Notes under the pieces: model-generated
Databases searched by the model: none
The model's input: only the letters and a program-made list of their open reading frames with translations
Told to the model about the DNA's origin: nothing
Position numbers and translations under genes: made by a program
Origin: Cyathus striatus
Lineage: Eukaryota > Basidiomycota > Agaricomycetes > Agaricales > Nidulariaceae
Length of the DNA stretch: 64,000 nucleotides
Assembly: GCA_025738555.1 (NCBI GenBank)
Contig: JAOVFP010000013.1
Location: forward strand, 3,720,001 to 3,784,000
Direction of reading: 5' to 3'
Shown: in pieces, positions 1 to 11,330 of the stretch
How positions within the stretch are numbered: the first letter of the stretch is position 1
How the letters are laid out: each line of letters opens with the position of its first letter

Positions 1-51
1 AACAACGCTCAAGGCGGAGAACAAGGCGACAAAGATGGAGGAGAAGCGCAT
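1..51 (-). CDS. N-terminus of a secreted protein, cut by the window edge
   Basis: Reading leftward from an ATG at 51, the frame stays open to the window edge and begins MRFSSIFVALFSALSVV. A short basic start followed by a hydrophobic run with small residues is the usual form of a fungal secretion signal peptide. Only 17 residues are visible, so the mature protein cannot be identified. A different minus-strand frame (9-254) is also open here but shows no recognisable domain. That a gene starts here is an inference from the signal-peptide pattern alone. Confidence 0.4.
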   Translation of the reverse strand, partial: MRFSSIFVALFSALSVV

Positions 52-847
52 GCTACTAGATCAACGCAAAGCACAAAGAGGGTTGTGCTGAAGACATTAG
101 TATACACGTCAGTGCCTTTTATACCCTGTATTTCGCGCATGCGCGACGAAGCGTGCAGAAGAGCATGAATATCAATATCAGGGAGAGCTTCCTCATCACA
201 CCGAAGGTTGCTTAGCGCATCTGGATGCAATTGTGTGAGAATGGCGGATGTCATGTCGGCAGCAAAGTCCTATGAAGAAAAAATAATTAAAGCTTCCAGA
301 GCCCAGGAAACAAGGGCGGCTGCACTTGATAATCTATTCTCGTCATGAACCTCTCGCATTGAAGTTCAACGGTTTGGAAAATGCTTGTGCAATTCACCTG
401 CTTGTAGGCAAACGTAAGTAGCAGTGATATAGTATTTTCGCTTCATCATTCGACAAATCAGAAGACATGGGTGCATATGCGTTCAAGGGAATGCTGGTCG
501 GAAAACATTCACCGGTGCCTGCTATAGGAAGGGGTGGCTAAAGATGGTAAACTGCGGAACATTTAAATGACTTAAGTTAAGAAACGAGGATGTGAGTGAG
601 AAAACGCACATGTCAAAAATCTAATAATATATCCTAAACTGGTGCAGTCGACAATAATTAGGTCCTCGGAATCGTTCTGTGGAGTGGTCGCTGTGATGGT
701 AAACCTATCAGGTGGTTCCCTCGAGCAATAAAGAAAAGAGTGCGAGTAGCCATAAAACCGAAAGCAGAAAACCAATAAATTCGTTCTCCACGCAGTGAAA
801 GTACAATACATCCAGAATAAATAAGTCAACGTTCGAAGTATGCCAAT
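52..847. other. Region with no supported gene
   Basis: I see no recognisable protein. A possible minus-strand start at 468 with GT-AG-like junctions can be assembled into a short unfamiliar peptide, but nothing supports it. The rest would hold the promoter of the secreted-protein gene at the left edge and the 3' end of the ALG5 transcript. Confidence 0.4.
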
Positions 848-2050
848 CTAAGAGGATTTTATCTTTGCAGGGGAGGCTTTCCATCGGCCCAATAAATGAT
901 TAGCTCTGACAATCAAGAGGTCCCGCAACATTTGCACGGAAGCGGTGATCACGTTCAGCTTGCTTCCCGGTACCTCGTGCCACTGAATAGGTACTTCAGC
1001 TACGGGTATACGAAGTTGCTTGGCAAGTAAAAGAAGTTCGACGTCGAATATCCATGTAGGAAGATGTTGAGCTGGAAATATCTGCTGGGCAGCCGCACGT
1101 GAAAACAGCTTGAATCCGCACTGAGTGTCTCGGATGTGTCCAACGCCGACAATGCGGAGAACCGTGTGCAATCCATACATAAGAATATTGCGGAGGAGCG
1201 ATCGCTGAAAGGGAAGTCAGAAAGCAATTGAGTAACATACAGTCATGAGATCGTACTTTGACCACGGCTTCAGTATTAACGAGATGAGCACGGCTACCGA
1301 CGACGACACCGGGTGTATTGCTAGGCGCAATTGCATCCATCTCTCCCCAGAGAGATTCCAAATCTTCAAACCGACTTGCACCGTCCGCGTCTGCCATAAG
1401 AAGGCGTTCTCCGCTGCTATAAAGCATTCCATGCCTTACAGCACCTCCTTTTCCGATGTTTTTCGCCAAGGTGACGACTTTGATGTCGCACTCTGGGTAC
1501 TTTGCAGCAAGGTCTAGGGACGCGGCAGAAGTACCATCGCTTGAGCCATCGTCAACGATGAGTATCTCGTATGTACGCTTCGTCTTCAGCGATTTTAGGT
1601 GATCAATGGTTGCTTCCATCATTACTGGTAATCTCTCGGTTTCATTGTACGCCGGAACCACAACGGTAAGATCGACTTTGCTAGGTTCTGACAGTGAGGT
1701 GAGGGGTAAAGGCTTCGACCGTGATTTGTTAGAGCGATATCTCTTTTCCGAATCGTGAGTTACGATTGCTGGCGGTGACCAGAATACCAATACTGTATAC
1801 AACTAGATTTCGTCAGCAACACGTCAACAAGCTTGAAATTAGATGAAAGCTTCAGAGCAAGGGGATGTTCCCCGACCCAAAGATAGATGTCGTCGTCGCC
1901 ATGGCGCACAATCCGAGGATTGGCCCGCGGCTCATAGAACAAGGATGAAAGGGTAGTCATCATCATAGAATACGCAGAAGCTATACTCACAGCGACGAAC
2001 CCGGTGACTACCAGGGAAAGCCCTCCATAGAGGAGGGAAGAGCTGTCCAT
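848..2050 (-). CDS. ALG5: Dolichyl-phosphate beta-glucosyltransferase (ALG5)
   Basis: This ER-membrane GT2 enzyme makes dolichyl-phosphate-glucose from UDP-glucose and dolichyl phosphate, the donor for the last glucoses of the N-glycan precursor. The N-terminus is one hydrophobic segment (about residues 5-35). The GT-A domain follows, with VVVPAYNE, VDDGSSDGT, the metal-binding DADGASRF, GSRAHL and DTQCGFKLF all present. Three exons are supported: the start at 2050, a middle exon ending at 1257, and a last exon from 1204 to the stop. The intron 1205-1256 joins VVK to RSLLRN, as in the family. The first intron, near 1770-1806, would be only about 35 nt, so that junction is less certain. Length (about 390 residues) and motif order fit ALG5 well. 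Confidence 0.93.
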
Positions 2051-2593
2051 GACACGCTACTTTATTGCTGTAACCAAACCTCAGTAAGCTTGTATTCACA
2101 AGATATCAAATGGACAGACCAATAGCATGAACGAGAGATAGTGAAAGAACGGAGGAGAAGGAGAGAGGTAAAGGTTACAGAACGGTCAACCTGCGATGAC
2201 ACGAAATTCGACACGACGGCATCCCTGAGTACGATACCGCCGTGGGAATATCATTGATATGGAGATGCGCACACTGCGGCGTCAGCGCTCCGAGCCTCCG
2301 ATGTCCATCAGGGTCCGATTGTACGCGCAGGACACACGTTCGATTTCAATTCACAAAAATCACACATCCCCGTCCACTGTAATCAGAATCAAATTTAAAA
2401 GATCGTTGAGATAAAATCGTTCACAGCATAGATACTACTAGCATGGGTCGTTGTAATGTAATAAAAATCATGACCCTATTAGTGTGTGAAGGTCGACAAT
2501 CATAAGTGGTACAACGCAGACATGTACTGCCCACGCCAAGAGTCACAATCAATTTCAGGTCAGTATAGGATCTAGCTCAATGAATTGTCCTTT
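2051..2593. other. Intergenic: ALG5 promoter and Yrb2-like 3' end
   Basis: This lies between the ALG5 start and the upstream minus-strand gene's stop. I see no coding exon, RNA gene or strong repeat. Confidence 0.5.
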
Positions 2594-4757
2594 TCATGCC
2601 ATAGGGATGTTTGCATTGATTTCCTCCAAAAGGTCCTGGGCGATCTTAGCATTTGACACCTGGTAATCATTAGCCAACGAACGAGTACTGTAAAGAAGGA
2701 ACTCACCCGCAGGTTGTAATGGGTAGTATTTCCGCCTTCGATGATGCTGAAGCGCAGGTATCGAGGATCCTGGGGATTAATGTTGCACTTCATTCCGGGG
2801 AATAGGGTTACATTCAGCAGCAGAGTGTACACTGCTTCCTTCCTCATCACTAGAATCATCAAGTCAGTTAACTGAGCATATACAAATAACGAAGGCATAC
2901 CAAGACGTGCTCCAGATCCGTCAATTCGCTTAACGTTTAACTTCAGGAGACCAGTTCCACGTTCCTTCCAACCACCATTCATAATCGTGAAAAGCTTGCC
3001 TCGTACCTGGGTCAGCGTCTCCTCATCTTCTTCCCCAGTAAGTACTGTAAAATGCGATATCAGCATTTTGTTATAGCATAAAATATCATGAACACATACC
3101 TTCCTGCTCAGTTAGCTTAACTTTCTGTTGTTCTTCGTCGCTTCTATCTTCATCGTCATCTTTCGTGGACCTCAACTTCTCCCCAAAGCTGGTATGTCTC
3201 TCCTCTTCCTCTTCCGCACCGCTATCAGCGCCACTTCCACCTCCCAGTGTTTTGGAAGTTCCACGTTCTACAGAACTCCGAGATGATCCATCGGGGGAAC
3301 CAGCCCGGGGCCGTTTCGACATGGGAGCAGCAAAGCTCTGCAATTCGCCAGCGTAAGACGCAAAAGGATTTGAGCTGGCTGATCCTCCACGACGCGGCGG
3401 TGACTTGTTCCTATTTAACTTGGAAGCTGAACCTAATACAGGGGACTTTGATCGGGTAACACTTGCAAAGGGGGAAGCTGTAGAAGCAAAAGCTTCGAAC
3501 CCAGTGCGTTTGGTCGCTGTGGGAGTCGATGTTGAGGATGATTCGCCAGCCTTGTTGCCGAAAGTGGACCTTACTACGGATGTGGGAGGCGAAGGGATGG
3601 CATTGGGGGAGAAAGGCGAGGGAGAAGGTGTGCCAGAAAATGATGGTGGGGAAGACGATTTTGAAAACACATTTTGCCCCTTAACAGACGCGAAAGGCGA
3701 GCTGCTGGAGGCGTATGCCGAAAATCCGCTCTATTCATTACCACGCACGCGCGTGTCAGAAAGAAAACGAGGGTGATTGCAAATAAATAGTACATACCAA
3801 TTTAGGGACCTTTGGTGATGGTGGAGAGGTCTTCTTGGGAGACTTCGGTTCTGGAGGTGGGGAAGGTCGCTTAGCCTCGCGAGGGTTATCATCCTTGTCT
3901 GGATCGTCGCGTGGGCGCTTCAAGGGCTCGGATGCATGGTTAGAGGCATCACCGTTTTCTTGGGGCCCTTGACTCGTCCCCCCGTTCCACGAATTTGCGC
4001 TTGAGGCCTTTATCACCGCATTCAGAGTCAGCCCGCAGCCGTGAAGGATCGTCTGATGTAAGATTATCCACGGATGTAGAGGCGCTGGCAGGCGGAAGTT
4101 CAGAAACTGACTGCGATAGTTGAGAGTCAGCGGGGCTCTTCGGGGGAGTCTCGTCATCTGCTTTGATAGGTGTAGGCTCCTCAGCCTGCTGTGAAGCAGA
4201 CTGCACCGGTTGCTGATTTTCTATAGGCGGAGGAGCAATATGCTCTGCAGGCTCGCTTTCCATGTCCTCCGAAACGGGGGGCTGCATGTTGCGCCAACTA
4301 AGGTCTTCGACACCTTGACTGATCTGGCGAACCTTAATCTTCATTTCTTGAGGTGGTGAGGCGCTGATTGGTGGAGAACTGGAGTTTGACCTAGAGTGTG
4401 TCGTACCATCCTCTTCTTCATCCGTGGGGGCCAATTGTCGTCTGTTCTTCTTTGCAGGCGTGCGTGTCTCCCGTAGAAGTGGATCCGTCTCCTGAAAGAC
4501 GTTATCGGTAATGAGCTTCACGACGGTTGACCTAGCAAAAGAATGACACATACTACAGAGGCCTTAGGAGTTGTCACTGGCTCTAAGGAAGCTTCTCTCT
4601 CCCGTTTCTTCGACAATTTGAGCTCTGTGTTGAAGTAAGATGGAGAGATAACCAGTTGTTGAGTAAGGGTTCGGGAGGAAATAAATGGCTAGTAATTACC
4701 TGACTCTGTCGCGTTCGGAGATGGCGGGGATGCAGGTGGAGATTCGTCTTGTGGCAT
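2594..4757 (-). CDS. YRB2: Yrb2/RanBP3-like Ran-binding protein, with an apparent frameshift
   Basis: This is a nuclear Ran-GTP-binding cofactor of Crm1-type export, by family. The start MPQDESPPASPPSPN at 4757 opens a long acidic, Ser/Pro-rich region. A GFSAYASS...PFASV FG-like stretch follows, and then a C-terminal RanBD1 domain beginning TGEEDEET and containing GWKERGTGLLKLNV, VMRKEAVYTLLLNV and the end NANIPMA. Introns at 3731-3797 and 3045-3099, plus two inside the RanBD, join in frame. The frame breaks once, at a run of six C on the plus strand (3978-3983): upstream reads KRKFVERG and downstream reads TSQGPQENGD, and removing one base rejoins them. This could be a sequencing error or a real null allele. 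The exon 2/3 junction near 4500-4560 is tentative. Confidence 0.82.
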
Positions 4758-5244
4758 AAGTGAATTTGGCAGGGAAAACGGAGAGTTGTGTGAGCAAAGT
4801 AGTTGCGAAGGGAGAAGGATATGGCTGTGGACTGTGACAAGGAACAAATTCCAAGCCGTTTACCCTCGCTCGGCTAAATCCGACATGCTTGTACCATTCA
4901 CTGCAGACATGTGCCACTCATTGCTGGGAAAACTCTCCATTCAATTGCTCCTCACTCATCCATACCATTCATCGTATTATCGTATCCGAATCACTCCTAT
5001 AATATTCATAATCGTAAGGAATGCATGAAAACTAACTATCACTATTTGTATGCAGTAGATTGACCATGTGTGTCGACTCCGTGATCCCACACCATTATGT
5101 CTAACAATGAACAATTGAAATCATCCCAATACCCAAAAGCAATATCGAACAATGTCCAATCCGACGAGAGAAAGGCATAAACAACTCCTAGACCAGAAGA
5201 GAATAGCCCGATAACCCAAAAAGGAAATAATGCCTAACACGCAA
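4758..5244. other. Intergenic: Yrb2-like promoter region
   Basis: No gene is visible. This lies between two minus-strand genes and must carry the 5' region of the Yrb2-like gene and the 3' UTR of the histidine kinase gene. Confidence 0.45.
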
Positions 5245-8200
5245 CTATGTTGTTGGAGTAGTAGCATTCGTCGATTGCTGCTGCTGAGTTTTTCGTCGCT
5301 CGTCTGCAACAATCAACATCTCGCGAAGACTACGTTCCAGTACTGGTTTCGTTAGCACGCTAGGTGAGTCCACAAATCAGTTCTCGCATCTTAGAGTCAA
5401 TTCGAAAGACATACCGATCTACTCCAGCATCATAGTATTCATTTTGATCTGAAAGAAGTTAACAATGATTTGTGCCGAATTCAACACAAAACTTACCACT
5501 CAGTAATGCATTACCTGTGGCAAAGAGCAAACATCAGTATGCGCGTACACTAACCGCAATGATTCAACTAACCGGTCACGCCCACGACAAAGTCCTTCCT
5601 CTTCAACTCCCTCAACTTCTCCACCACTTCAAGCCCTGACATGACCGGCATCTGATTATCAAGGAATATCACCGCATATCTACTTTCCTCGCCCGCATTA
5701 ATTCTTTCCTCTCGTTGTTCTAGTATGGGTGCTGTGCTGCGAGATGCATCCGTTGAAGGCGTTCCACGCACAGACCGTCCAAGAATAAGTTCAAGCGCAA
5801 TCTCCCCATTCTCCGCAAGCGTGACGGTACACCCCAGTCGTGTAAGGAGGCGTTTCATCAGCGTTCTTGTCAGGTTATCATCATCGACAACAAGAACCGG
5901 CATGCCTGGCATAATATGGAGCGTCGCGTTGGAAGATGCAGGACTATTGCGAGCATGACTTGCACCAAACGAATTCATAAGGCCTGCAGAAGATCCAGCA
6001 GATGTATGTGAAAGTGTCGACGTAGTCGGCGGCGGTTGAGACTCCATTGAAAATGACCGCGGACTGGGAAGTGGAACAAACGTCGGACGACCCTGTACCG
6101 AAGGAGATGGTGGGACTTCTAGGGTTGTTGCAGATAACGCGTCAGATGCCTCTCCTTCTGGATCGCGAGGATTCGCCTGCTGAGGGCTCTCGGAAGGATT
6201 ATCACTCGAGCATGATAACAGTAAAGAGAACTGTGTTCCAGTAGACATGTCTCCGATTGTTCGAGTCGGAACGGTGGTTTGAGAGTCGTCATTCTTCAAC
6301 ATCAGCTCGACCCGACCGCCTAGTAAACGCTTTAAAACCGAAATACTGTCCAACTTGGAAAGATCACCAACCTTGCTCCATAAGACTATGCATGGCTGCA
6401 TTTTTACGAGCTGTATGAGAAGGAATTCGCGTAGCCTTCATCGCGGCCGCATCTACTGCCCTTATTATGTCGTTCGTCGTGCCCTCTGGCTGACCATTAG
6501 TGACCCCGGCGGCAGCGGCAGCGGCTTTGATTCTGTCAAGATTAGACGATGCAGTAGAAGAACCGTCGAGGGACATATCGTGGGGTCCAGCAAGAGCTTT
6601 CCTGCCAACACCCAAAGGGAGCTCTACCCAAAATGTTGAACCTTCACCAACTTTCGACCGAACACCCAAACGACCTCCAGTCATCTTTACTATTTGACGA
6701 ACGAGCGCAAGGCCTAGCCCAGTCCCTTTGCCGCCTAAAGAATGTATTAATAAGGCAAGACAACGTATAAATCACTCGGCGAACCTTGTTGTCTACCTTG
6801 CTCAGTCTGATTGAATGCAGCTGTAGCGGGTGTTAGTCAAAAAATGGTAAGTCTAAATTCTTTAAACTCACAGAAAAGTCTACTGTGTGCCATATCATCT
6901 GGCTTGATCCCATACCCGGTATCGGTTACCTCAATGCGAACAACGATCCGCTCTATAGCCGGCGGAGATTTGCCGTTCTCAATATTATGTTTGCTGAGGT
7001 GGCTAGCAGAAAGAGAATGCTGATTATCGCTTGAAGACGTGCCTGTTTCTATCTTCTTCAAAGATAGGTCTTCCTCCTCCCTGAACGACATTTCCATCTC
7101 CGGAAGAACCAGCTTCGTTGCAATGGTTAATTTACCACCTGTAGGAGTAAATTTACACGCATTGCTAGAGTGCGGATCAGAAATAAGCCTGCCACCTCTT
7201 GGTAGACGCGTACCTAGTAAGGTTGGTTATTATCTGGCGCAACCGGGTCTCGTCTCCGGTGACTACACCCTCGACCTCAGGATGATCCTGTATTTCTTTT
7301 CTGATGGTTTCCCCCTTCACTCCCGTAGCCTCATAGGTGGCTCGTCTGGCAATCTATCAAACTGTCAGGTCTAATCTTGGCAGTTGAAGAACAGTGCTAT
7401 ACCATGTCAATGTTAGGGTCAAGATGTGTTTCCAGTTCTAATCCACGGGCATCCGTTGACATCCGTAATGGAATGAAAAGAGACCGCATCACTTGATGAA
7501 ATGCGTAAGGCTAATAGTAGAAATGATCAGTATGAGAAACTGTTTACAGAATCGGTATTAATGTACCCTGGAGGCAGATTCAAATTTACCGCTGTCCATG
7601 CGATTGCTGAGAGAACAATGTAGACGTAAGTATCCGTGCAACATTAAGATGGTGAAACATACAAATCCAAAACATCGTTCAAAACTATACATAAGTAACG
7701 GAATTAATGTCAGATCACCTTGAAGATTATAATGTGCTGACCTTTGGACATCATAGTAAGACTGCCGGAGAGCGCATTGAACTCCACTTCCTGGTCCTTG
7801 GCTATAGTCCCAGATGCTTCCATATTTTGAACGGCTAGAACTGGCTCAGGAATCAGCGTGAACGGCCTAGTGGACGAATCTAAGAATCACGTACGTGCCG
7901 TATTCAGTGGAACTCGGACCTGTGCAGATTATAACGTAAGGCAGTTACTTCCTGAGGAATGAAAAGGAACTTATCATGAAAAACATAGCTACAGGATCAA
8001 AAGTTAACATATGCAAGCACACTTCAGTTGGACAAGACGTACGATGTGAGCCTCCGCTTCGAGTCCGCCGTTTTCTTTTCATTGATCTGCGCTTTTTGAG
8101 TAGCCTACAAACTTTTATAATATGCAAGACATTATGATGATGTTCAGACATACCCGATACTGCATCTTTAACTGATCACGTAAAATATATAATCGACGCT

Positions 8201-9900
8201 CCGACTACAGGACAGCTCATTTCAAGGAATTCATTATCGCATAAGGGGGACTCACGCTTTCTCGCATATAGTGCACATAAATTAGGACTAAGACACGTAT
8301 GAGCAATAGATACATTAAGAATGGAAACTAACTTACAAAATTGAAAGATGAAAAAGTTAATGAGACCTTTATGAAAGTCTTATTAGTTTCTTTCTTTGCT
8401 GATGAAATTAAATAATACCGACTTCGTCCCCACGTCCTCCTCAATGGAATCATTGTCGCAGAGGCACTGTAAATATGCACCGTTACACACAATTCAACGA
8501 AGGTTTAAAAGTAAATCATACAAAAGGTAGAACACCACAGCCCCAACTGCTGCTGGGAAGCGATTAAGTTTCAAACCGAAAAGGGCAATGGTTTGAAGGG
8601 CCTGATGTGTACAAGGTAAGATGGGAGTAAACGCAACAAGATTAATAACCCCATACAGAGGTGTAGTAGAATGTAGCCATAAAGTCTCTGCCCTGGCAAT
8701 TGGGTGTCGAGGTGTAGTAGCCACATAGTAAGCTAGTTAAGAGATGTAAGAGACTCCGCGACAACAGAGCGAAGGGCCCTTACATAAATAGCACTTGATA
8801 AAATGACCTGCGGGGAATGATCGAATTAAGATCGAGATTTCATACTTCCAAGATACATCCGCGGCTTACCAACACCAGATAGAAACCACAAGGAAGGCTT
8901 GATAAAAGAATGAGCGGTCTCGAGGCCAATCATACATGACCATAAACCTAGGATCATGATCAGATATGTTTTTCGAGCATCACAATCTGAAATAAGTATA
9001 CATACAGGATCGGCAAACTGAGAACAGGTGCAACCTGGTGACCGTGGCAAAGGTTAATTCAAATTCCGCTCAGGTATGTCGTCATAGATGAGCAGTACAC
9101 TTACCCCGAAGTAGAAAACTTTGTCCATGTTCACGACGGGATTGTGTGGGATAAAGGCGCAACCAAGCACCCAATTCACTATCAGCCATACAGAAGCCCA
9201 AAGTGCTAGTGACTTTTTGAGAAACCAATCCTCCTGCGATCATTCATTTAAGATTAGCGCTATTCAGTCAGCTTTCCTGAGTTACATGGGGAAAACAAAC
9301 CTGTGCATAGTGACGTTCGGATGCTTCATCAATAAACCGTGTGCTGAAAAAACCAAGTATCGCGGGCCATATTCGATAGCGTACAATAATGAGAGGTGTT
9401 GAGCTTCCCCAGATTCCTTCTGGTAGAACACTTTCGTGGTCGCTGGTGGCACCAACAGGATGACTTCCAGATTTCTCAGGGCTGCCGCCCAGTTCAGAAT
9501 GTGTGGTTGACGTCCGAACCTCTTCTGACCACACCCTATCCACTACTACTTCATCGACGGGATCAGAATCCTCCTCCCCCTCTCCCTCTCCCTGTCGCCT
9601 GACAGCAAATGCACTCTCCGGGTGGCTATCGAGCGGTGAAGAACTTGAGGGTGCAGTCCCTGTGCCGACACGTTTCTTGAACCTTGCCCATGTAACTCTA
9701 AGTACTCCTACGCGAACCTTCCGCTTGCTTTTGCCTCCAACGGAGTTTGAGCCTGTTCCTTGTGTAACGGGAGCGGGTAAGAGATCTGCAGCAGCGGTAG
9801 AAGTGGCAGACGTTGGTGCTGCCTGCGTGAGATGGTCGGCCTTCTCGCTCCCTTGGTACGAAGCAACATCCTTTGCCCAGTCTGAAGAAGCCTGGTGCAT
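5245..9900 (-). CDS. Membrane hybrid histidine kinase with C-terminal receiver domain
   Basis: This is a two-component sensor that should autophosphorylate on His and pass phosphate to its own receiver Asp. The start at 9900 leads a Ser-rich cytosolic tail of about 190 residues. About six hydrophobic segments follow (for example [53 protein letters not shown]). A short coiled linker leads to the HisKA region (TSYVFH...[10 protein letters not shown]), and then the ATPase domain with the N box [14 protein letters not shown] and G boxes [10 protein letters not shown] and [12 protein letters not shown]. The receiver has VDDD, phospho-acceptor D in [11 protein letters not shown], and LTKP Lys; it ends ATTPTT. 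More than 20 small exons join in frame. The exception is the H-box junction near 7890-7975, where no GT donor is found. The membrane-segment plus HK plus REC layout is one I know from basidiomycetes; the ligand is unknown. Confidence 0.88.
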
Positions 9901-9950
9901 CTGTAACCTGGTTGTAACCAGCTACGAGTGCCCTAGGGCAGCAATAGCAA

Positions 9951-9986
9951 GAGGGGAGGGGGAGGAGGGGAAGGGGGAGGAAGAAG
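9951..9986 (+). repeat. G-rich polypurine tract
   Basis: About 36 bases are nearly all G and A on the plus strand, with at least four G runs of 3-5. The tract is 50-85 bp upstream of the kinase start codon (complementary strand), so it probably lies in its 5' UTR or core promoter. Confidence 0.7.
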
Positions 9987-10532
9987 ATTAGCGTGGGCTA
10001 ATGACCGTGCCAGGATGATGAGCGTGACGCTTGATTGACGGGAGCCCAGTGCTAAAGCGGGGAGTAAACCACGGAATGTTTGTACGGAAAAGGAAAGACC
10101 CCTCAAATACCAAGGCATTTCGATGAGTAAGCTGATCGGCTGGCGGACGGGGTGATGCCTCCGGAACGCCGAAGACGTGCCTGAAATCGACATGTTACGG
10201 CAGCCACTTTCGCTAGCTTGCTGCGAGAAGGTTAGCTACCTAAGCTGTTCCGCAATGTCAGCGACCATATTTTTGTACCAACGTACCCATATCGCCACCA
10301 TTTATTTATATGGTTTCTCATGTAACCGTAAAACCTACTGCATGAAAGTTGTTGCCGTCACCCCATCATGCATCAACATATCAATGAAAGTTCTTCCAGT
10401 CGAATAGCCACACTGCAATGTGCGCGCACATAAAATGACCCACATATCCTTTATGGAAAGGCAATTCATAGAAGATTAGGTTTCTGAGTTGTTGACCCTT
10501 GAGACGCCCTGGGGGTCACCTGAACGAAAACA

Positions 10533-10866
10533 CTTAGCGTAAGGCAGATATAGTATAGTACATATACGCTGTATAGATATCGTACGCTAATGAACTTGGC
10601 CCTGCCGTGAAATAATCACTGGAAAAACGAGATCCAACTAAAAGAAAAAAGAGAGAATTCGAGTGGGCGCACGATGAAATAGTGTATAATATATATAATC
10701 TTAGCGTAAGGCAGATATAGTATAGTACATATACGCTGTATAGATATCGTACGCTAATGAACTTGGCCCTGCCGTGAAATAATCACTGGAAAAACGAGAT
10801 CCAACTAAAAGAAAAAAGAGAGAATTCGAGTGGGCGCACGATGAAATAGTGTATAATATATATAAT
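10533..10866. repeat. Perfect 167-bp tandem duplication
   Basis: Copy 1 (10533-10699) and copy 2 (10700-10866) are identical base for base by my reading. Each contains an inverted pair, TTAGCGTA and TACGCTAA, about 41 bp apart (10534-10541 and 10583-10590 in copy 1), and ends in an AT-rich tail. Confidence 0.92.
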
Positions 10867-11231
10867 AGAAGCTGCACTATTGAAGCGCGGCTGCCGTGAA
10901 CTTATCGTTGGTTACTATTTCTATTCCGGGTGGTTATGCGATGGCCACGTACGCCTCGCGAAAGGCCACTGAGCGAGCTAGGTAGGGAAAAATATGGTTC
11001 AGTAAAGGTAAATGGGAAGCAACAATGGTATTTTGGCACGAGAGGATTATGTGGGCATTTTTGAATCAATGCGGATCTGTTCTGGCTACAGCTTGTTTCA
11101 GAGCTTCAGTTTCGACGAGTCGTCGGAGTTACAATCATCACTCTTGTTTCCCCTCCTCCACCTTCTCCCAACGAAATCAACGCTTCCTCTCGTCGAATTC
11201 TCGCCACTATCTCTCTTAAATATTCGGCTCG

Positions 11232-11239
11232 TTTATATA
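11232..11239 (+). promoter_or_regulatory. TATA-like element for SNT2
   Basis: TTATATAG lies about 95 bp upstream of the SNT2 ATG, a usual distance for a fungal core promoter. It is supported by position and sequence only. Confidence 0.35.
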
Positions 11240-11330
11240 GCATTCTTTCCTGCTTTTATATTCCATTTTGGTCTTTTTCCCATTTCTTCGTTCCATTCTG
11301 GGTTTTTAAGCTCAGTTTCCTCACTTAACC

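Larger units (their letters stand above)
9901..11330. promoter_or_regulatory. Divergent intergenic region between the histidine kinase and SNT2
   Basis: This 1.4 kb stretch between divergent starts has no convincing gene. It contains a G-rich purine tract (9951-9986), a perfect 167-bp tandem duplication (10533-10866) and a TATA-like site before SNT2. It must hold both promoters. Confidence 0.55.

Noticed and set aside
145..468. Possible multi-exon minus-strand gene starting MSSDLSNDEAK
   Set aside because: Junctions can be chosen to keep it open, but there is no recognisable domain, the downstream part runs into the secreted-protein start, and several equally good splicings exist.
572..829. 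85-codon minus-strand open frame
   Set aside because: No domain, no splice support, and it abuts the ALG5 3' end; likely chance.
3405..3776. 123-codon plus-strand open frame
   Set aside because: It is the antisense shadow of the Ser/Pro-rich exon of the Yrb2-like gene.
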